A stretch of DNA of 64,000 bases, taken from assembly GCA_947500435.1 (NCBI GenBank), contig CANMRV010000004.1, positions 248,001-312,000 on the forward strand, given 5' to 3'. The DNA comes from an uncultured Flavobacteriaceae bacterium (GTDB lineage Bacteria > Bacteroidota > Bacteroidia > Flavobacteriales > Flavobacteriaceae). Below, piece by piece: positions 8,199 through 15,528 of this stretch. A program made the position numbers and the translations under genes. Numbering within the stretch: the stretch's first letter is position 1; each line of letters opens with the position of its first letter. A model generated the notes under the pieces. It had not been told where the DNA came from and made no database searches. It saw only the letters and a program-made list of their open reading frames with translations.

Positions 8199-8215
8199 GG
8201 TAAGCTCCGCTTACC
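8199..8215. repeat. Short hairpin just upstream of tmRNA 5' end
   Basis: ggtaagc (8199-8205) and gcttacc (8209-8215) form a 7-bp stem with a 3-nt loop, ending 12 bp before the tmRNA start on the minus strand. It may be in the pre-tmRNA leader or overlap its promoter; neither can be decided from the sequence. Confidence 0.45.
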
Positions 8216-8228
8216 GTAATCGAATTAT

Positions 8229-8302
8229 GTCCTGAACTCGTTTCAGGACCAAACTCTACTCATTGTTTTTTCAAAGAACGTGTCCTGAATTCATTTCAGG
8301 AC
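8229..8302. repeat. Two copies of a gtcctgaa/ttcaggac hairpin repeat
   Basis: Copy 1 at 8229-8249 and copy 2 at 8282-8302 each have perfect 8-bp arms gtcctgaa and ttcaggac around different 5-nt loops (ctcgt, ttcat). Conserved arms with changing loops suggest a structured repeat of the type commonly scattered in flavobacterial intergenic DNA. They lie between tmRNA and the downstream oxidoreductase gene. The 8188-8534 spacer contains no gene. Confidence 0.6.
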
Positions 8303-8330
8303 CTGTTTAATTTCATATTATGTGTCATAT

Positions 8331-8403
8331 GGGCGTCCCCCTTCGCTAAAACGCTCAGGTCGGGCTTTCGGCCGTACACGGTACTTGCCTCTATCCCTAA
8401 CGC
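8331..8403 (-). repeat. Conserved flavobacterial intergenic element (possible Flavo-1-like RNA)
   Basis: On the minus strand the element begins GCGTTAGGGAT and ends with GAAAGCCCGACC and then a GGGGGACGCCC block. I associate this pattern (GCGT-AGGGAT ... AGCCCGACC ... CGCCC) with a repeated, structured intergenic element abundant in Flavobacteria. The match to the Rfam Flavo-1 motif is from memory and untested. The ends can pair (gggcgt with acgc), consistent with a folded RNA. Confidence 0.4.
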
Positions 8404-8534
8404 ACCTCCCGTCAAATAACAGACAGGCCGCCAAAGATACCCCAAAAAGTATTCCAAAAAAAGTTTTGACATGGTGCCGTCATCCGTTAAATTTGGAACT
8501 ATTACCACACCAAAAGTTACAAACCCAAGAATAT

Positions 8535-9740
8535 ATGAAGTTCGGAATCATCAGAGAGCGCAAAAATCCACCTGACCGTCGCGTAGTACTATCACCGGAA
8601 GCCTGTCAAAAAGTCTTAGAAAATCTCCCCAAAGCGGAAATCATTGTCGAACCTTCACCAATTCGAGTTTTTAAGGATAAGGAGTACAAGGCGGCGGGAC
8701 TCGAAGTAGCCTCCAAGATGGAAGAGTGTGATGTACTTCTCGGCGTAAAAGAAGTACCTATTGAAGCCTTGATTCCCAATAAAAAATACTTCTTCTTTTC
8801 TCATACCATAAAGAAACAACCCTACAATCGCAAGTTGCTTAAAGCTATTCTTGCAAAGAATATCGAACTCTATGACCACGAAGTAATAACGAACCAAAAG
8901 GAACAACGTGTGGTAGCTTTTGGAAGATACGCCGGCATCGTGGGAGCGTATAACGGATTCCGAGCCTACGGACTCAAATACGGAACCTTCAAACTTCCAA
9001 AGGCAGAAACTTTAGCAGACCAGCAGGCATTGATTTCGGAATTGAAAAAAATCAATCTCCCAAATATCAAAATCATGCTCACTGGAAGAGGTAGAGTAGG
9101 TAACGGCGCTCGTGAAATGCTTGACGGTATGGGCATGCGAAAAGTAAACGTAGCTGAGTATCTCGAAGAAGAATTCAAAGAGCCGGTCTATTGTCAAATA
9201 GACGCTTCTGAATACAACAAACGTAAAGACGGTGTACGCGGAAACAAGGCTGATTTTTTTGCAAATCCGGAGGAGTACAAAACCAATTTTACCCGATTCA
9301 CCCGGGTGACTGATTTCTATATCGCCGGACATTTCTATGGAGATGGCGCTCCGTATTTATATACTCGGGAAGATGCAAAACATCCCGATTTTAAAATTAA
9401 AGTGGTAGCCGATGTCAGTTGTGATATTGATGGGCCAGTGGCAACGACTATTCGACCCTCCACGATAGCAAAACCAATCTACGGTTACGACCCCAAAACA
9501 GAAAAGGAAACCAACTTTAAAAACAAATCTGCCATCGCCGTAATGGCAGTTGATAATCTACCTTGCGAATTACCCAACGATGCAAGTGTAGGATTCGGAG
9601 CTGCCTTTATGAAGCATGTGATTCCTGCTTTCTTCAACAAAGATGAAGACGGAGTTCTAAAACGTGCCCGCATGACCAGAAATGGAAAATTGACGAAACG
9701 TTATTCCTATTTGCAGAATTATGTTGATGGAAAGGAGTGA
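8535..9740 (+). CDS. Saccharopine/alanine dehydrogenase-like NAD(P)-dependent oxidoreductase
   Basis: 401 residues from the ATG at 8535. An upstream in-frame start would add 71 residues that run through the intergenic repeat, so it is rejected. The N-terminus (KFGIIRERKNPPDRRVVLSP) is the AlaDh/PNT N-terminal domain with its substrate-binding Arg/Lys residues. A Rossmann motif, KIMLTGRGRVGNGAREML, follows near residue 180. Family members include NAD-dependent saccharopine dehydrogenase (lysine-forming) and related amino-acid dehydrogenases. The true substrate is not evident, and Bacteroidota normally make lysine by the diaminopimelate route. No operon partner is visible. Confidence 0.8.
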   Translation: MKFGIIRERKNPPDRRVVLSPEACQKVLENLPKAEIIVEPSPIRVFKDKEYKAAGLEVASKMEECDVLLGVKEVPIEALIPNKKYFFFSHTIKKQPYNRKLLKAILAKNIELYDHEVITNQKEQRVVAFGRYAGIVGAYNGFRAYGLKYGTFKLPKAETLADQQALISELKKINLPNIKIMLTGRGRVGNGAREMLDGMGMRKVNVAEYLEEEFKEPVYCQIDASEYNKRKDGVRGNKADFFANPEEYKTNFTRFTRVTDFYIAGHFYGDGAPYLYTREDAKHPDFKIKVVADVSCDIDGPVATTIRPSTIAKPIYGYDPKTEKETNFKNKSAIAVMAVDNLPCELPNDASVGFGAAFMKHVIPAFFNKDEDGVLKRARMTRNGKLTKRYSYLQNYVDGKE

Positions 9741-10075
9741 TTGAAAATCAAAAGTTGAGAATAAACACCTTCTCTCTCCGAGATGGGAGGAATTGAGAGA
9801 GATGTATCCCCAAATCTTCTCTTAAAAAAAGACCAATTGGCTACCGGTAACTTCAAAACGGTTGCAGCACGGGTAACAAAACCTAAAGAAATCTACTTCT
9901 GTTTATAGATGAAGAGGTCTCCGTTTAAACGACGAATTAGACTAGTACGCAAATCATACAGAAATTACTACTGGCTGCACATCATTTTTAGATAACTGCT
10001 TGAATATAAGGTATCTTGAAAAGACCAAATTATCTTCCCCAATACCTACGACGTCAAATTTTTAAAAACAACACC
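9741..10075. other. Intergenic spacer without a supported gene
   Basis: This 335-bp stretch contains an imperfect hairpin near 9769-9802 (ctctctcc / gagagag) that could be a weak terminator. It also has one unsupported 41-codon open frame (9783-9908). No tRNA, promoter of good match or coding homology was recognised. Confidence 0.4.
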
Positions 10076-10606
10076 ATGAAAAAAAAGAAGACAAAATTGA
10101 AATCATTTTGTAAAGAATGGGATTCTAAATGTGATTGTAAGACTAAGTGCTGGGTATCTCATATGGTAGACTTTCACTTTGGACAGGAATCGGTATACGA
10201 TAAATTTCCAGTGCCCATAGGGGCCAAGGGTGTAAGTGGCTTTCGATTTATTTTACCCGTAACACCTTCTGGCTCAGGAGGAATGGCTGGTTGGTTAACT
10301 TTAGAATATGAGTCTGATGTGCAGAATACTAATTTTGCACCCTCTTTAAATGAACATGGGCTTTACACGCATAAGATTATTCACAAGGATCTTGATTTGG
10401 CAGCTGTTACTGGACCTCACTTAATTGATGAAACCTTTTCCTTTGACCTTGACTTTGAACATATAAATGTGCAGACCCTAAATGTTGTGTATCTGGTAGA
10501 GGGTAAAGCGCAAGGTGATGTTGATGTACATCCTATGGCTAGTTTTAAGTTTAAATGCTCAAAATGTTGTAAAGCGGGTAGAAAGGTATTCAATTTCCAT
10601 TTTTAG
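10076..10606 (+). CDS. Unknown protein with Cys clusters at both ends
   Basis: 176 residues from the ATG at 10076; a TTG 60 bp upstream is a less likely start. There is no signal peptide. The N-terminal 26 residues carry four cysteines (FCKEWDSKCDCKTKCW) after a poly-Lys start, and the C-terminus has three (FKCSKCCKAGRK). The centre looks like a beta sandwich (GFRFILPVTPSGSGGMAGWL, FSFDLDFEHINVQ, VDVHPMASFKF). The paired cysteine clusters could bind metal, but no known motif is matched. Its last 17 bp overlap the 3' end of the convergent DUF2809 gene. Function unknown. Confidence 0.65.
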   Translation: MKKKKTKLKSFCKEWDSKCDCKTKCWVSHMVDFHFGQESVYDKFPVPIGAKGVSGFRFILPVTPSGSGGMAGWLTLEYESDVQNTNFAPSLNEHGLYTHKIIHKDLDLAAVTGPHLIDETFSFDLDFEHINVQTLNVVYLVEGKAQGDVDVHPMASFKFKCSKCCKAGRKVFNFHF

Positions 10607-10997
10607 TGAATGAAATAAAGAGTCTATTTAATACGTCTCTACTTTCAAAATATAATGTGACTCCTATCCCTAGTGAATAGGCAACCAAATCTTGTACGCT
10701 AAAAGAATTTCCGAAGATAAGGTTTGCCCATTTCTTCTGTTTCAGGCCTAGTACTTCAAGAAAAGTGGTGAGCTGTAAAAATTCTATAACGTAAGCTATG
10801 CATAAGGTCACTAGGGCAGTAGGCAATGCGCTTCCTTTTAAAAAACTTTTGAAGAAGCAATAAAGTAGAATGACTACCAGAAAGTCACCAAAGGTGTGTC
10901 GAATGAATCCCGACTTTAGATAGTAAGCTATGGCTACTTCAATTAGAAATAGTAGGATAAAGACGATAAAATAGGTTTTGTTGAATGTTAGTTTCAT
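10590..10997 (-). CDS. DUF2809 membrane protein
   Basis: 135 residues from the ATG at 10997; a longer frame would read through the 7-bp tandem repeat and is rejected. Four hydrophobic segments (YFIVFILLFLIEVAIAYYL, FGDFLVVILLYCFFKSFL, ALPTALVTLCIAYVIEFL and LVAYSLGIGVTLYF) plus the RHTFGDFLVV and FSVQDLVAYSLG signatures fit DUF2809, a small inner-membrane family of unknown function related to VanZ-like proteins. It is the distal gene of the minus-strand membrane-protein run and is preceded by six tandem heptamers. Confidence 0.8.
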   Translation of the reverse strand: MKLTFNKTYFIVFILLFLIEVAIAYYLKSGFIRHTFGDFLVVILLYCFFKSFLKGSALPTALVTLCIAYVIEFLQLTTFLEVLGLKQKKWANLIFGNSFSVQDLVAYSLGIGVTLYFESRDVLNRLFISFTKNGN

Positions 10998-11011
10998 GAT
11001 GTTTGTTTTAT

Positions 11012-11053
11012 GAGACAAGAGACAAGAGACAAGAGACAAGAGACAAGAGACAA
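11012..11053. repeat. Six perfect tandem copies of a 7-bp unit (gagacaa)
   Basis: gagacaa is repeated six times without error (42 bp), ending 15 bp upstream of the DUF2809 start codon and 20 bp after the DUF1361 stop. Perfect short tandem repeats this close to a start can change copy number by slippage and alter spacing or translation. Here the array is intergenic, so it would act on expression, not reading frame. Confidence 0.9.
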
Positions 11054-11073
11054 GATTTTCTCTTCTCTCTTTT

Positions 11074-11754
11074 CTATCCTCTTTTTTCTACCACCGGTAC
11101 TTCCTTCAAACTCACGAAGGACTGTAATACCGAAAACAAAATCCAGAGGAAACCTCCAAAGGCGAAAGTGATGAGCCATACTTTGGGTTCTTTCAGACTA
11201 TGTGCAATTTGATAGAACAAGGTTACTGGTTTGGTTGTGATATCCCACGAATTGAAACGCAGAAAACGTCCTAAGTAGATTCCGTAGCCGCTTAACAGGC
11301 ATACTTTGAATAAGGTGTATCTGGCAACTCTGTTTCCGTAGCGTTGACGGATTAATGAAAACATTTCTAGCATGGATAGTAGTCCTAAGAGCAATCCATT
11401 AAAGGCAAAAACGAAGACTAGAAAAAGGTCGAGCCAAACTAAACTTGAACGGTCGCTGTGCAGGTGAACCAAATCCGTAATAATATATGGACTGTTCGGT
11501 AGAAAGAGTAACCAAGCTGCAAATCCTAAGAAACCAACAATTTTTAAAGAGCGGAGTTTTGAACTTATTTTAAAAAGTTGAGTTATAGCAAAAGGAATTC
11601 CCGCTAGGAATAGATTCCATACTAAAAAAAGGTAATAAGAGCTATGCGTTATTTTCATTCTGAACAATAATAGTAAAAATGCAAAGCCAATGGAAAGGCT
11701 CAGATTAAAATACAAATTGCCGTTTTTTGAAAAATTTAAAGTATTGAATTTCAT
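11074..11754 (-). CDS. DUF1361 membrane protein
   Basis: 226 residues with six or so hydrophobic helices. Family signatures are FLPNSPYIITDLVHL near residue 85 and GIYLGRFLRFNSWDI near residue 155, both diagnostic of DUF1361. Role unknown; homologues are inner-membrane proteins. It begins 4 bp after the stop of the preceding small membrane protein gene, so it belongs to the same minus-strand transcript. An ordered reading of the run suggests a set of membrane proteins expressed together. Confidence 0.85.
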   Translation of the reverse strand: MKFNTLNFSKNGNLYFNLSLSIGFAFLLLLFRMKITHSSYYLFLVWNLFLAGIPFAITQLFKISSKLRSLKIVGFLGFAAWLLFLPNSPYIITDLVHLHSDRSSLVWLDLFLVFVFAFNGLLLGLLSMLEMFSLIRQRYGNRVARYTLFKVCLLSGYGIYLGRFLRFNSWDITTKPVTLFYQIAHSLKEPKVWLITFAFGGFLWILFSVLQSFVSLKEVPVVEKRG

Positions 11755-11758
11755 TGTG

Positions 11759-12055
11759 TTATGAATTTAAAAAATTGATGTATAATAAGCCTATCGGAAA
11801 GTTCATCAATACAATAATCATGGTCATTACATGTTCATGAATGTCTTTCAAATGGGCGATGGTATTTACAAATAGCACAAAGAGTACTATTAGTGTAATA
11901 GGAATGTAGAGGACAAGAAATGCAATACCTACAGAGAGTATGATTTCATTTTCGGCCATTAATGCGGTAAGCATTAGCAAAGTACCTAAGAAGAAGCATG
12001 TTGTTGCAATACGAACTGCTACACGGTTCCATTTATGTTTAAAAAGGGCTGTCAT
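11759..12055 (-). CDS. Small three-helix membrane protein, paralogue of the gene at 13671
   Basis: 98 residues from the ATG at 12055, which overlaps the stop of the upstream gene (ATGA); the longer frame is rejected on that basis. Three hydrophobic helices. Its sequence aligns end to end with the 13671-13961 product: FKHKWNRVAV against FKHSINYIAV, and VNTIAHLKDIHEH against VNTIRRMKDYQEH. The two are therefore duplicates flanking the large membrane protein gene. No named family recognised; no catalytic residues evident. Confidence 0.7.
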   Translation of the reverse strand: MTALFKHKWNRVAVRIATTCFFLGTLLMLTALMAENEIILSVGIAFLVLYIPITLIVLFVLFVNTIAHLKDIHEHVMTMIIVLMNFPIGLLYINFLNS

Positions 12056-13464
12056 TTGGTTTCGTTTTTTGCGATTTGATATAAGGTGTATTCTTGCCAT
12101 GTTTTTTCAGATTGTGCCTCTACAAACTCTGTATACTTTTCGTCAATGTTATCTTTTATATTGATTTCTACTTTGCTTGTGTTGGCTTTGGCATAATTGT
12201 AAAGCTGTTCACTGTTGCTTTCTCCGAGACGAAATAGATAATTGATATCTGGATTTTCAATGGTATTCAGATTGTACCATGTGATGGTTTTATCCCAAGG
12301 AATCGCTGCACTTACAATTAAAAAGGCAAAAACGGTTGCGATATTGGTGCGCACCAAATAGATGAAGTTCTTTACTTGAGCTACTTTGATATAGGCCGTG
12401 ACCAATCCCGTTAATGTGAGCAATAGATAGACAAATACACCGATACGTTTGTAAGTGAGTCCGAGGGTTTCTACATAGGTGTAATTCTTATAAGCAGTGA
12501 AAGCGACTAGAATTACGTTGAGGCCAATCCATATATAGGTTAGCGATTTGATACGTTTGTTGCCCTGAAAGAAGTTGAGGTTTCCACGGAAGAAATATAA
12601 AATAAGTGCAATAGCACATACGATAGAAAACATCAAAGCATACACCCCTTGATGCACAGATTGAGATAATCCGGCATTGGTGATTACGGTCTCCTCAAAC
12701 AGATAGACCACATCAGTAGTTAGAAAAAAGAGCAGGAGGAGGTTCAGGGCTATAAAAACCATACTGCCCAAAGTATGTTCCCCTTCGAGTTTTTTCTTTT
12801 CGCCGATGAGTACGATTTCAGTTGGCTTTTTCAATTCGTTCTTTTGTGCCAAATCAAATTCTATTAGTTCTTGTGCGTCGAAGGGGCGCAAGAGATGCAT
12901 AAATATGATATAGCCCAATAGGGTAAAGAATAACCACGGAAAGCTTATAAAATCTAGATTAATCTGCTCAATAAGATTTCCAAAAACGGGATTGGCATTT
13001 CGGTATAGCATTCCAAAAATGAACAGCAGTACTATTGCAGCAAGCCCACCTTTTAGACGGTTGAATAGTTTGGGAGAAATATCTTTTTGTTCCTTTTTCT
13101 CAACACCTTGTTCAATTTCCTGTTTTTTAAAATGGTTTGCGATGGATGCAATGAGCATATTACTAATACCTAAAAACCAAGTGAGGTAAACGGAGCTTTT
13201 TTGGGAAATCGATTTCCCAACGAAAACCATAAAAGTCATTAAATGAACGAAAATGGTAAAGCCTGAAGGATTGAGAAAAACAAAAACCGCCGTTCCAATA
13301 TAGGCAACAGAATAGCCCCAAGGAACGGAACGTTCTTTTCTCATAGTTGAGACAAGCACAACCACCATAATGGAAATCAGGAAGAGATTCAAGCCAAAAC
13401 TTTTGCTATAAAAAAACAAGCTAAAGGCTAGTGCTGACAAGATTGATTTGATATGAATGTTCAT
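12052..13464 (-). CDS. DUF4173/DUF4153-type polytopic membrane protein
   Basis: 470 residues with about a dozen hydrophobic segments. The conserved block near residues 310-360 (SLTYIWIGLNVILVAFTAYK, YTYVETLGLTYKRIGVFVYL) is typical of DUF4173 proteins. A long charged loop sits between helices near residues 205-235 (IGEKKKLEGEH). The C-terminal soluble tail (about 60 residues) carries YLFRLGESNSEQLYNYAKAN. Function unknown. Its 3' end overlaps the next small membrane gene by 4 bp. Confidence 0.75.
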   Translation of the reverse strand: MNIHIKSILSALAFSLFFYSKSFGLNLFLISIMVVVLVSTMRKERSVPWGYSVAYIGTAVFVFLNPSGFTIFVHLMTFMVFVGKSISQKSSVYLTWFLGISNMLIASIANHFKKQEIEQGVEKKEQKDISPKLFNRLKGGLAAIVLLFIFGMLYRNANPVFGNLIEQINLDFISFPWLFFTLLGYIIFMHLLRPFDAQELIEFDLAQKNELKKPTEIVLIGEKKKLEGEHTLGSMVFIALNLLLLFFLTTDVVYLFEETVITNAGLSQSVHQGVYALMFSIVCAIALILYFFRGNLNFFQGNKRIKSLTYIWIGLNVILVAFTAYKNYTYVETLGLTYKRIGVFVYLLLTLTGLVTAYIKVAQVKNFIYLVRTNIATVFAFLIVSAAIPWDKTITWYNLNTIENPDINYLFRLGESNSEQLYNYAKANTSKVEINIKDNIDEKYTEFVEAQSEKTWQEYTLYQIAKNETK

Positions 13465-13475
13465 AATATTGCTAT

Positions 13476-13595
13476 TTAAAATGAGAGTATGTTTTTAATT
13501 CGTACGATAATAAGTACCAGAACAAAGCCGATTATAAGGGCTAGGTTGCGGTAGATATGATGGAGTTTTGAATCCTTGTTTTTTAAAATTTTCAT
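13476..13595 (-). CDS. Single-span membrane mini-protein (39 aa)
   Basis: Read directly from the minus strand: ATG at 13595, TAA at 13476. The product has a positively charged N-terminus (MKILKNKDSKLHHIYRN) followed by one hydrophobic helix (LALIIGFVLVLIIV) and a basic tail (RIKNILSF). It lies 11 bp upstream of the DUF4173-type gene and in the same direction. The amphipathic head plus single span is the usual form of a small membrane subunit or regulator. No homologue recalled; real translation is likely but not proven. Confidence 0.55.
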   Translation of the reverse strand: MKILKNKDSKLHHIYRNLALIIGFVLVLIIVRIKNILSF

Positions 13596-13670
13596 CTGCT
13601 GATTTATTGAGGTCGGGTGTAATTAGCTAATAAGCCTTTTTAATAATATTCAAAGTTGTAATGGCGAATT

Positions 13671-13961
13671 TTATAAGATTTCTAGATAAGCTCCCGATAA
13701 GGGAATGTTCATGAGCAAAAGGAATAGTGCTTTCAAATGTTCTTGATAATCTTTCATCCGGCGGATGGTATTCACTAGTAAGGGAAGAAGCATGATGCTA
13801 TTAGCTACCCCAATCACTATGGCAAGGAAATAGCCGATACCGACGAAGCCCGTATTGCTGTTGTTTTTGAAAACTAGTAGGCAAAGCAAACCAATGATGA
13901 TGCTTGGAAAGGCTATTTGCACTGCGATGTAATTAATGGAATGTTTAAATCTGTTTTTCAT
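13671..13961 (-). CDS. Small three-helix membrane protein, paralogue of the gene at 11759
   Basis: 96 residues with three hydrophobic segments, starting MKNRFKHSINYIAVQIAFPS. It is homologous along its length to the 98-residue product at 11759-12055, including VNTIRRMKDYQEH in the last loop and a LLLMNIPL helix against VLMNFPIG. It starts 11 bp after the Coq4-like gene, so is cotranscribed with it. Unknown role. Confidence 0.7.
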   Translation of the reverse strand: MKNRFKHSINYIAVQIAFPSIIIGLLCLLVFKNNSNTGFVGIGYFLAIVIGVANSIMLLPLLVNTIRRMKDYQEHLKALFLLLMNIPLSGAYLEIL

Positions 13962-13972
13962 TTTTGTAGGAT

Positions 13973-14425
13973 TTATTGAATTAAAAAAGTGTCTTTAATG
14001 CGTTCTAGTGGTTGATCCAATAGTTTATAAAAGTCCAGTTGATGAAAAGGCAAAGAAGCTTTTCCGAGTCGATATTTGGACATGAACATTTTTAAGTAAT
14101 CAGGAAAGAGTAGTCCTCCTAAAAAGATCACGGTAAAGAGATAGGCACTTCGCTTCCCATTACCTAATAAATAGAATTGCATGCTTACTTCCTCGGGGAC
14201 TGTAATTCCGGTTCCGGTCAATACATGAAATACATCATGACTTTCTAGTTTTTCTTGCAAGTCAAAATTGTTGCTAAGCAAAAAGTAACCCATTTGATAG
14301 CCTAAGGTGTTTTTCGAGTATTGCAGCAGGTCTTCAATACCCAAATCCCATGCTTCATTCTTTTTGAAGGATTGGTAAGGAATCAAACTCCACTCGTATA
14401 ATTTTTCTAAGATGATCGCTCTCAT
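13973..14425 (-). CDS. Coq4-like protein
   Basis: 150 residues. The motif SHDVFHVLTGTGITVPEE contains HDxxH followed 11 residues later by Glu, which is the Coq4 metal-binding signature (HDxxH-x11-E). Downstream GKRSAYLFTVIFLGG and the C-terminal PLERIKDTFL also fit. Eukaryotic and proteobacterial Coq4 act in ubiquinone biosynthesis, but Bacteroidota use menaquinone, so the role here must differ or be a repurposed quinone-related function. It opens the second transcript of the membrane cluster, 16 bp from the palindrome at 14441. Confidence 0.75.
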   Translation of the reverse strand: MRAIILEKLYEWSLIPYQSFKKNEAWDLGIEDLLQYSKNTLGYQMGYFLLSNNFDLQEKLESHDVFHVLTGTGITVPEEVSMQFYLLGNGKRSAYLFTVIFLGGLLFPDYLKMFMSKYRLGKASLPFHQLDFYKLLDQPLERIKDTFLIQ

Positions 14426-14434
14426 GATTATTTA

Positions 14435-14457
14435 TAAAGTACTTTGAAATTCAAAGT
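14435..14457. promoter_or_regulatory. Operator palindrome copy 1, upstream of the Coq4-like gene
   Basis: actttgaaattcaaagt (14441-14457) is a perfect 8+1+8 palindrome. Together with flanking taaagt it forms a 23-bp block (14435-14457) that is identical to 15455-15477. It lies 16 bp upstream of the Coq4-like ATG, overlapping a near-match to the -7 box on the minus strand (TTACTTTG). The best candidate ligand is the winged-helix regulator encoded between the two sites. Confidence 0.8.
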
Positions 14458-14479
14458 AAATTGATAAAAAAATATATTC

Positions 14480-14770
14480 TTACTTTCCGATTAACTTCTC
14501 AAGGGCGTCAATATGCTTTTTGAATTGTAACTTCCCAAGTTTCGTGGCAGAATACCGTGTATTCGGTTTTCGACCGATAAACTGCTTTTCCACTAAAATG
14601 TATTCTTCTTTTTCCAAAGCTTTTGTATGGCTCGCTAGATTTCCATCTGTGGCGCCCAATAGCTCTTTTAGCATTTTAAAATCCGCATAGTCGTTCACCA
14701 TTAGAATAGACATGATGCCCAACCGAATACGGTGGTCGAATGCTTTGTTTATATTGTTAATTATGCTCAT
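14480..14770 (-). CDS. Winged-helix transcriptional regulator (HTH_34 family)
   Basis: 96 residues covering a single winged helix: FDHRIRLGIMSILMVNDYAD, then FKMLKELLGATDGNLASHTK, ALEKEEYILVEKQF, and a wing at GRKPNTRYSATKLGK. It matches the small MarR/ArsR-like HTH_34 group, which usually repress the adjacent membrane-protein genes. It is the second gene of the unit starting at 15452 and ends just before the palindrome at 14441, so it could bind both palindromes and autoregulate. No effector-binding domain is present. Confidence 0.85.
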   Translation of the reverse strand: MSIINNINKAFDHRIRLGIMSILMVNDYADFKMLKELLGATDGNLASHTKALEKEEYILVEKQFIGRKPNTRYSATKLGKLQFKKHIDALEKLIGK

Positions 14771-14816
14771 TTATTGTCAAGGTCTAAGAATCTAAAAATC
14801 CAGTAATCCAACCATC

Positions 14817-15452
14817 TTATTTTCTATCATATTTAAAATGCATTAATGCTCCATAAACAATATGGCAAACTCCAAAGCCAAGGGCCCAAAAGTACAATCC
14901 ATATCCTATGAATTGAGTGGAAATTAGTCCGATGATAATAAAAGCCAATCCCATATAGCGTATGTCGCGCATGGTATACTTACTGGCATTGATACAGGCC
15001 AACCCGTAAAATACTAAGGTAGCTGGCGCTACTAAACCGGCCACTCCATATTGAATCAAAACCAAGCAAAAAGCGCCGCCGGTAAGTAGCGGAAGTAGAA
15101 AGTTAAGCACCAATCGCCTGCTAGATACATCCCACATCTTTTCACCACTTTTCTTCGCTTTTTTAACTGTTAGCATTATACCGGTAACTACGGCGAGCAC
15201 AATTACAGAAATAGCGATTATGGCCAAATCTTTTATAATATCATTTCCCCAAAGACCAGAACTTCGTCCAGATAGTCCTTCGTAATTTGCGGAGGAAAAC
15301 TCTTTTAATCTAATATAAGCGAGTCCAGCACCAACTAGGGCATAAAAACCGGCAAGAACACCCGATATTCCACTTAAAGAAATAAACCGTGACGAGCGGC
15401 TCATCATATTTTTAATTTCCGATATGTCGTCTAAGTATTTATTCGAATCCAT
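14817..15452 (-). CDS. Polytopic membrane protein cotranscribed with the HTH_34 regulator
   Basis: 211 residues with a soluble N-terminus (NKYLDDISEIKNMMSRSSRF) and six hydrophobic helices, such as GISGVLAGFYALVGAGLAYI and LAIIAISVIVLAVVTGIML. No domain recognised; similar proteins accompany HTH_34 regulators in Flavobacteria as far as I recall. It starts 9 bp from the palindrome at 15461 and precedes the regulator gene by 46 bp, so is probably repressed by it. Confidence 0.7.
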   Translation of the reverse strand: MDSNKYLDDISEIKNMMSRSSRFISLSGISGVLAGFYALVGAGLAYIRLKEFSSANYEGLSGRSSGLWGNDIIKDLAIIAISVIVLAVVTGIMLTVKKAKKSGEKMWDVSSRRLVLNFLLPLLTGGAFCLVLIQYGVAGLVAPATLVFYGLACINASKYTMRDIRYMGLAFIIIGLISTQFIGYGLYFWALGFGVCHIVYGALMHFKYDRK

Positions 15453-15454
15453 AG

Positions 15455-15479
15455 TAAAGTACTTTGAAATTCAAAGTTA
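15455..15479 (-). promoter_or_regulatory. Operator palindrome copy 2 overlapping a -7 box
   Basis: Same 23-bp block as at 14435-14457, with the perfect palindrome at 15461-15477. On the minus strand TAACTTTG (15479-15472) is an exact TAnnTTTG -7 element lying inside the palindrome, and the start codon of the downstream gene follows at 15452. A protein bound here would block RNA polymerase, so repression is the simplest reading. Confidence 0.8.
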
Positions 15480-15528
15480 AATTAAATTTTTCAAATGCTA
15501 GCAAAGAAGCCCTAAAAAAGTTTGGAAT

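Noticed and set aside
8322..8534. N-terminal extension of the saccharopine-dehydrogenase-like gene
   Set aside because: The extension translates the conserved intergenic repeat and precedes a canonical family start at 8535.
9783..9908. A 41-codon open frame between the oxidoreductase and the Cys-flanked protein
   Set aside because: No recognisable domain, no signal peptide, no operon context, and short frames like this are expected by chance.
11012..11053. Possible CRISPR array in the 7-bp tandem repeat
   Set aside because: Units are contiguous with no spacers and too short for CRISPR repeats.
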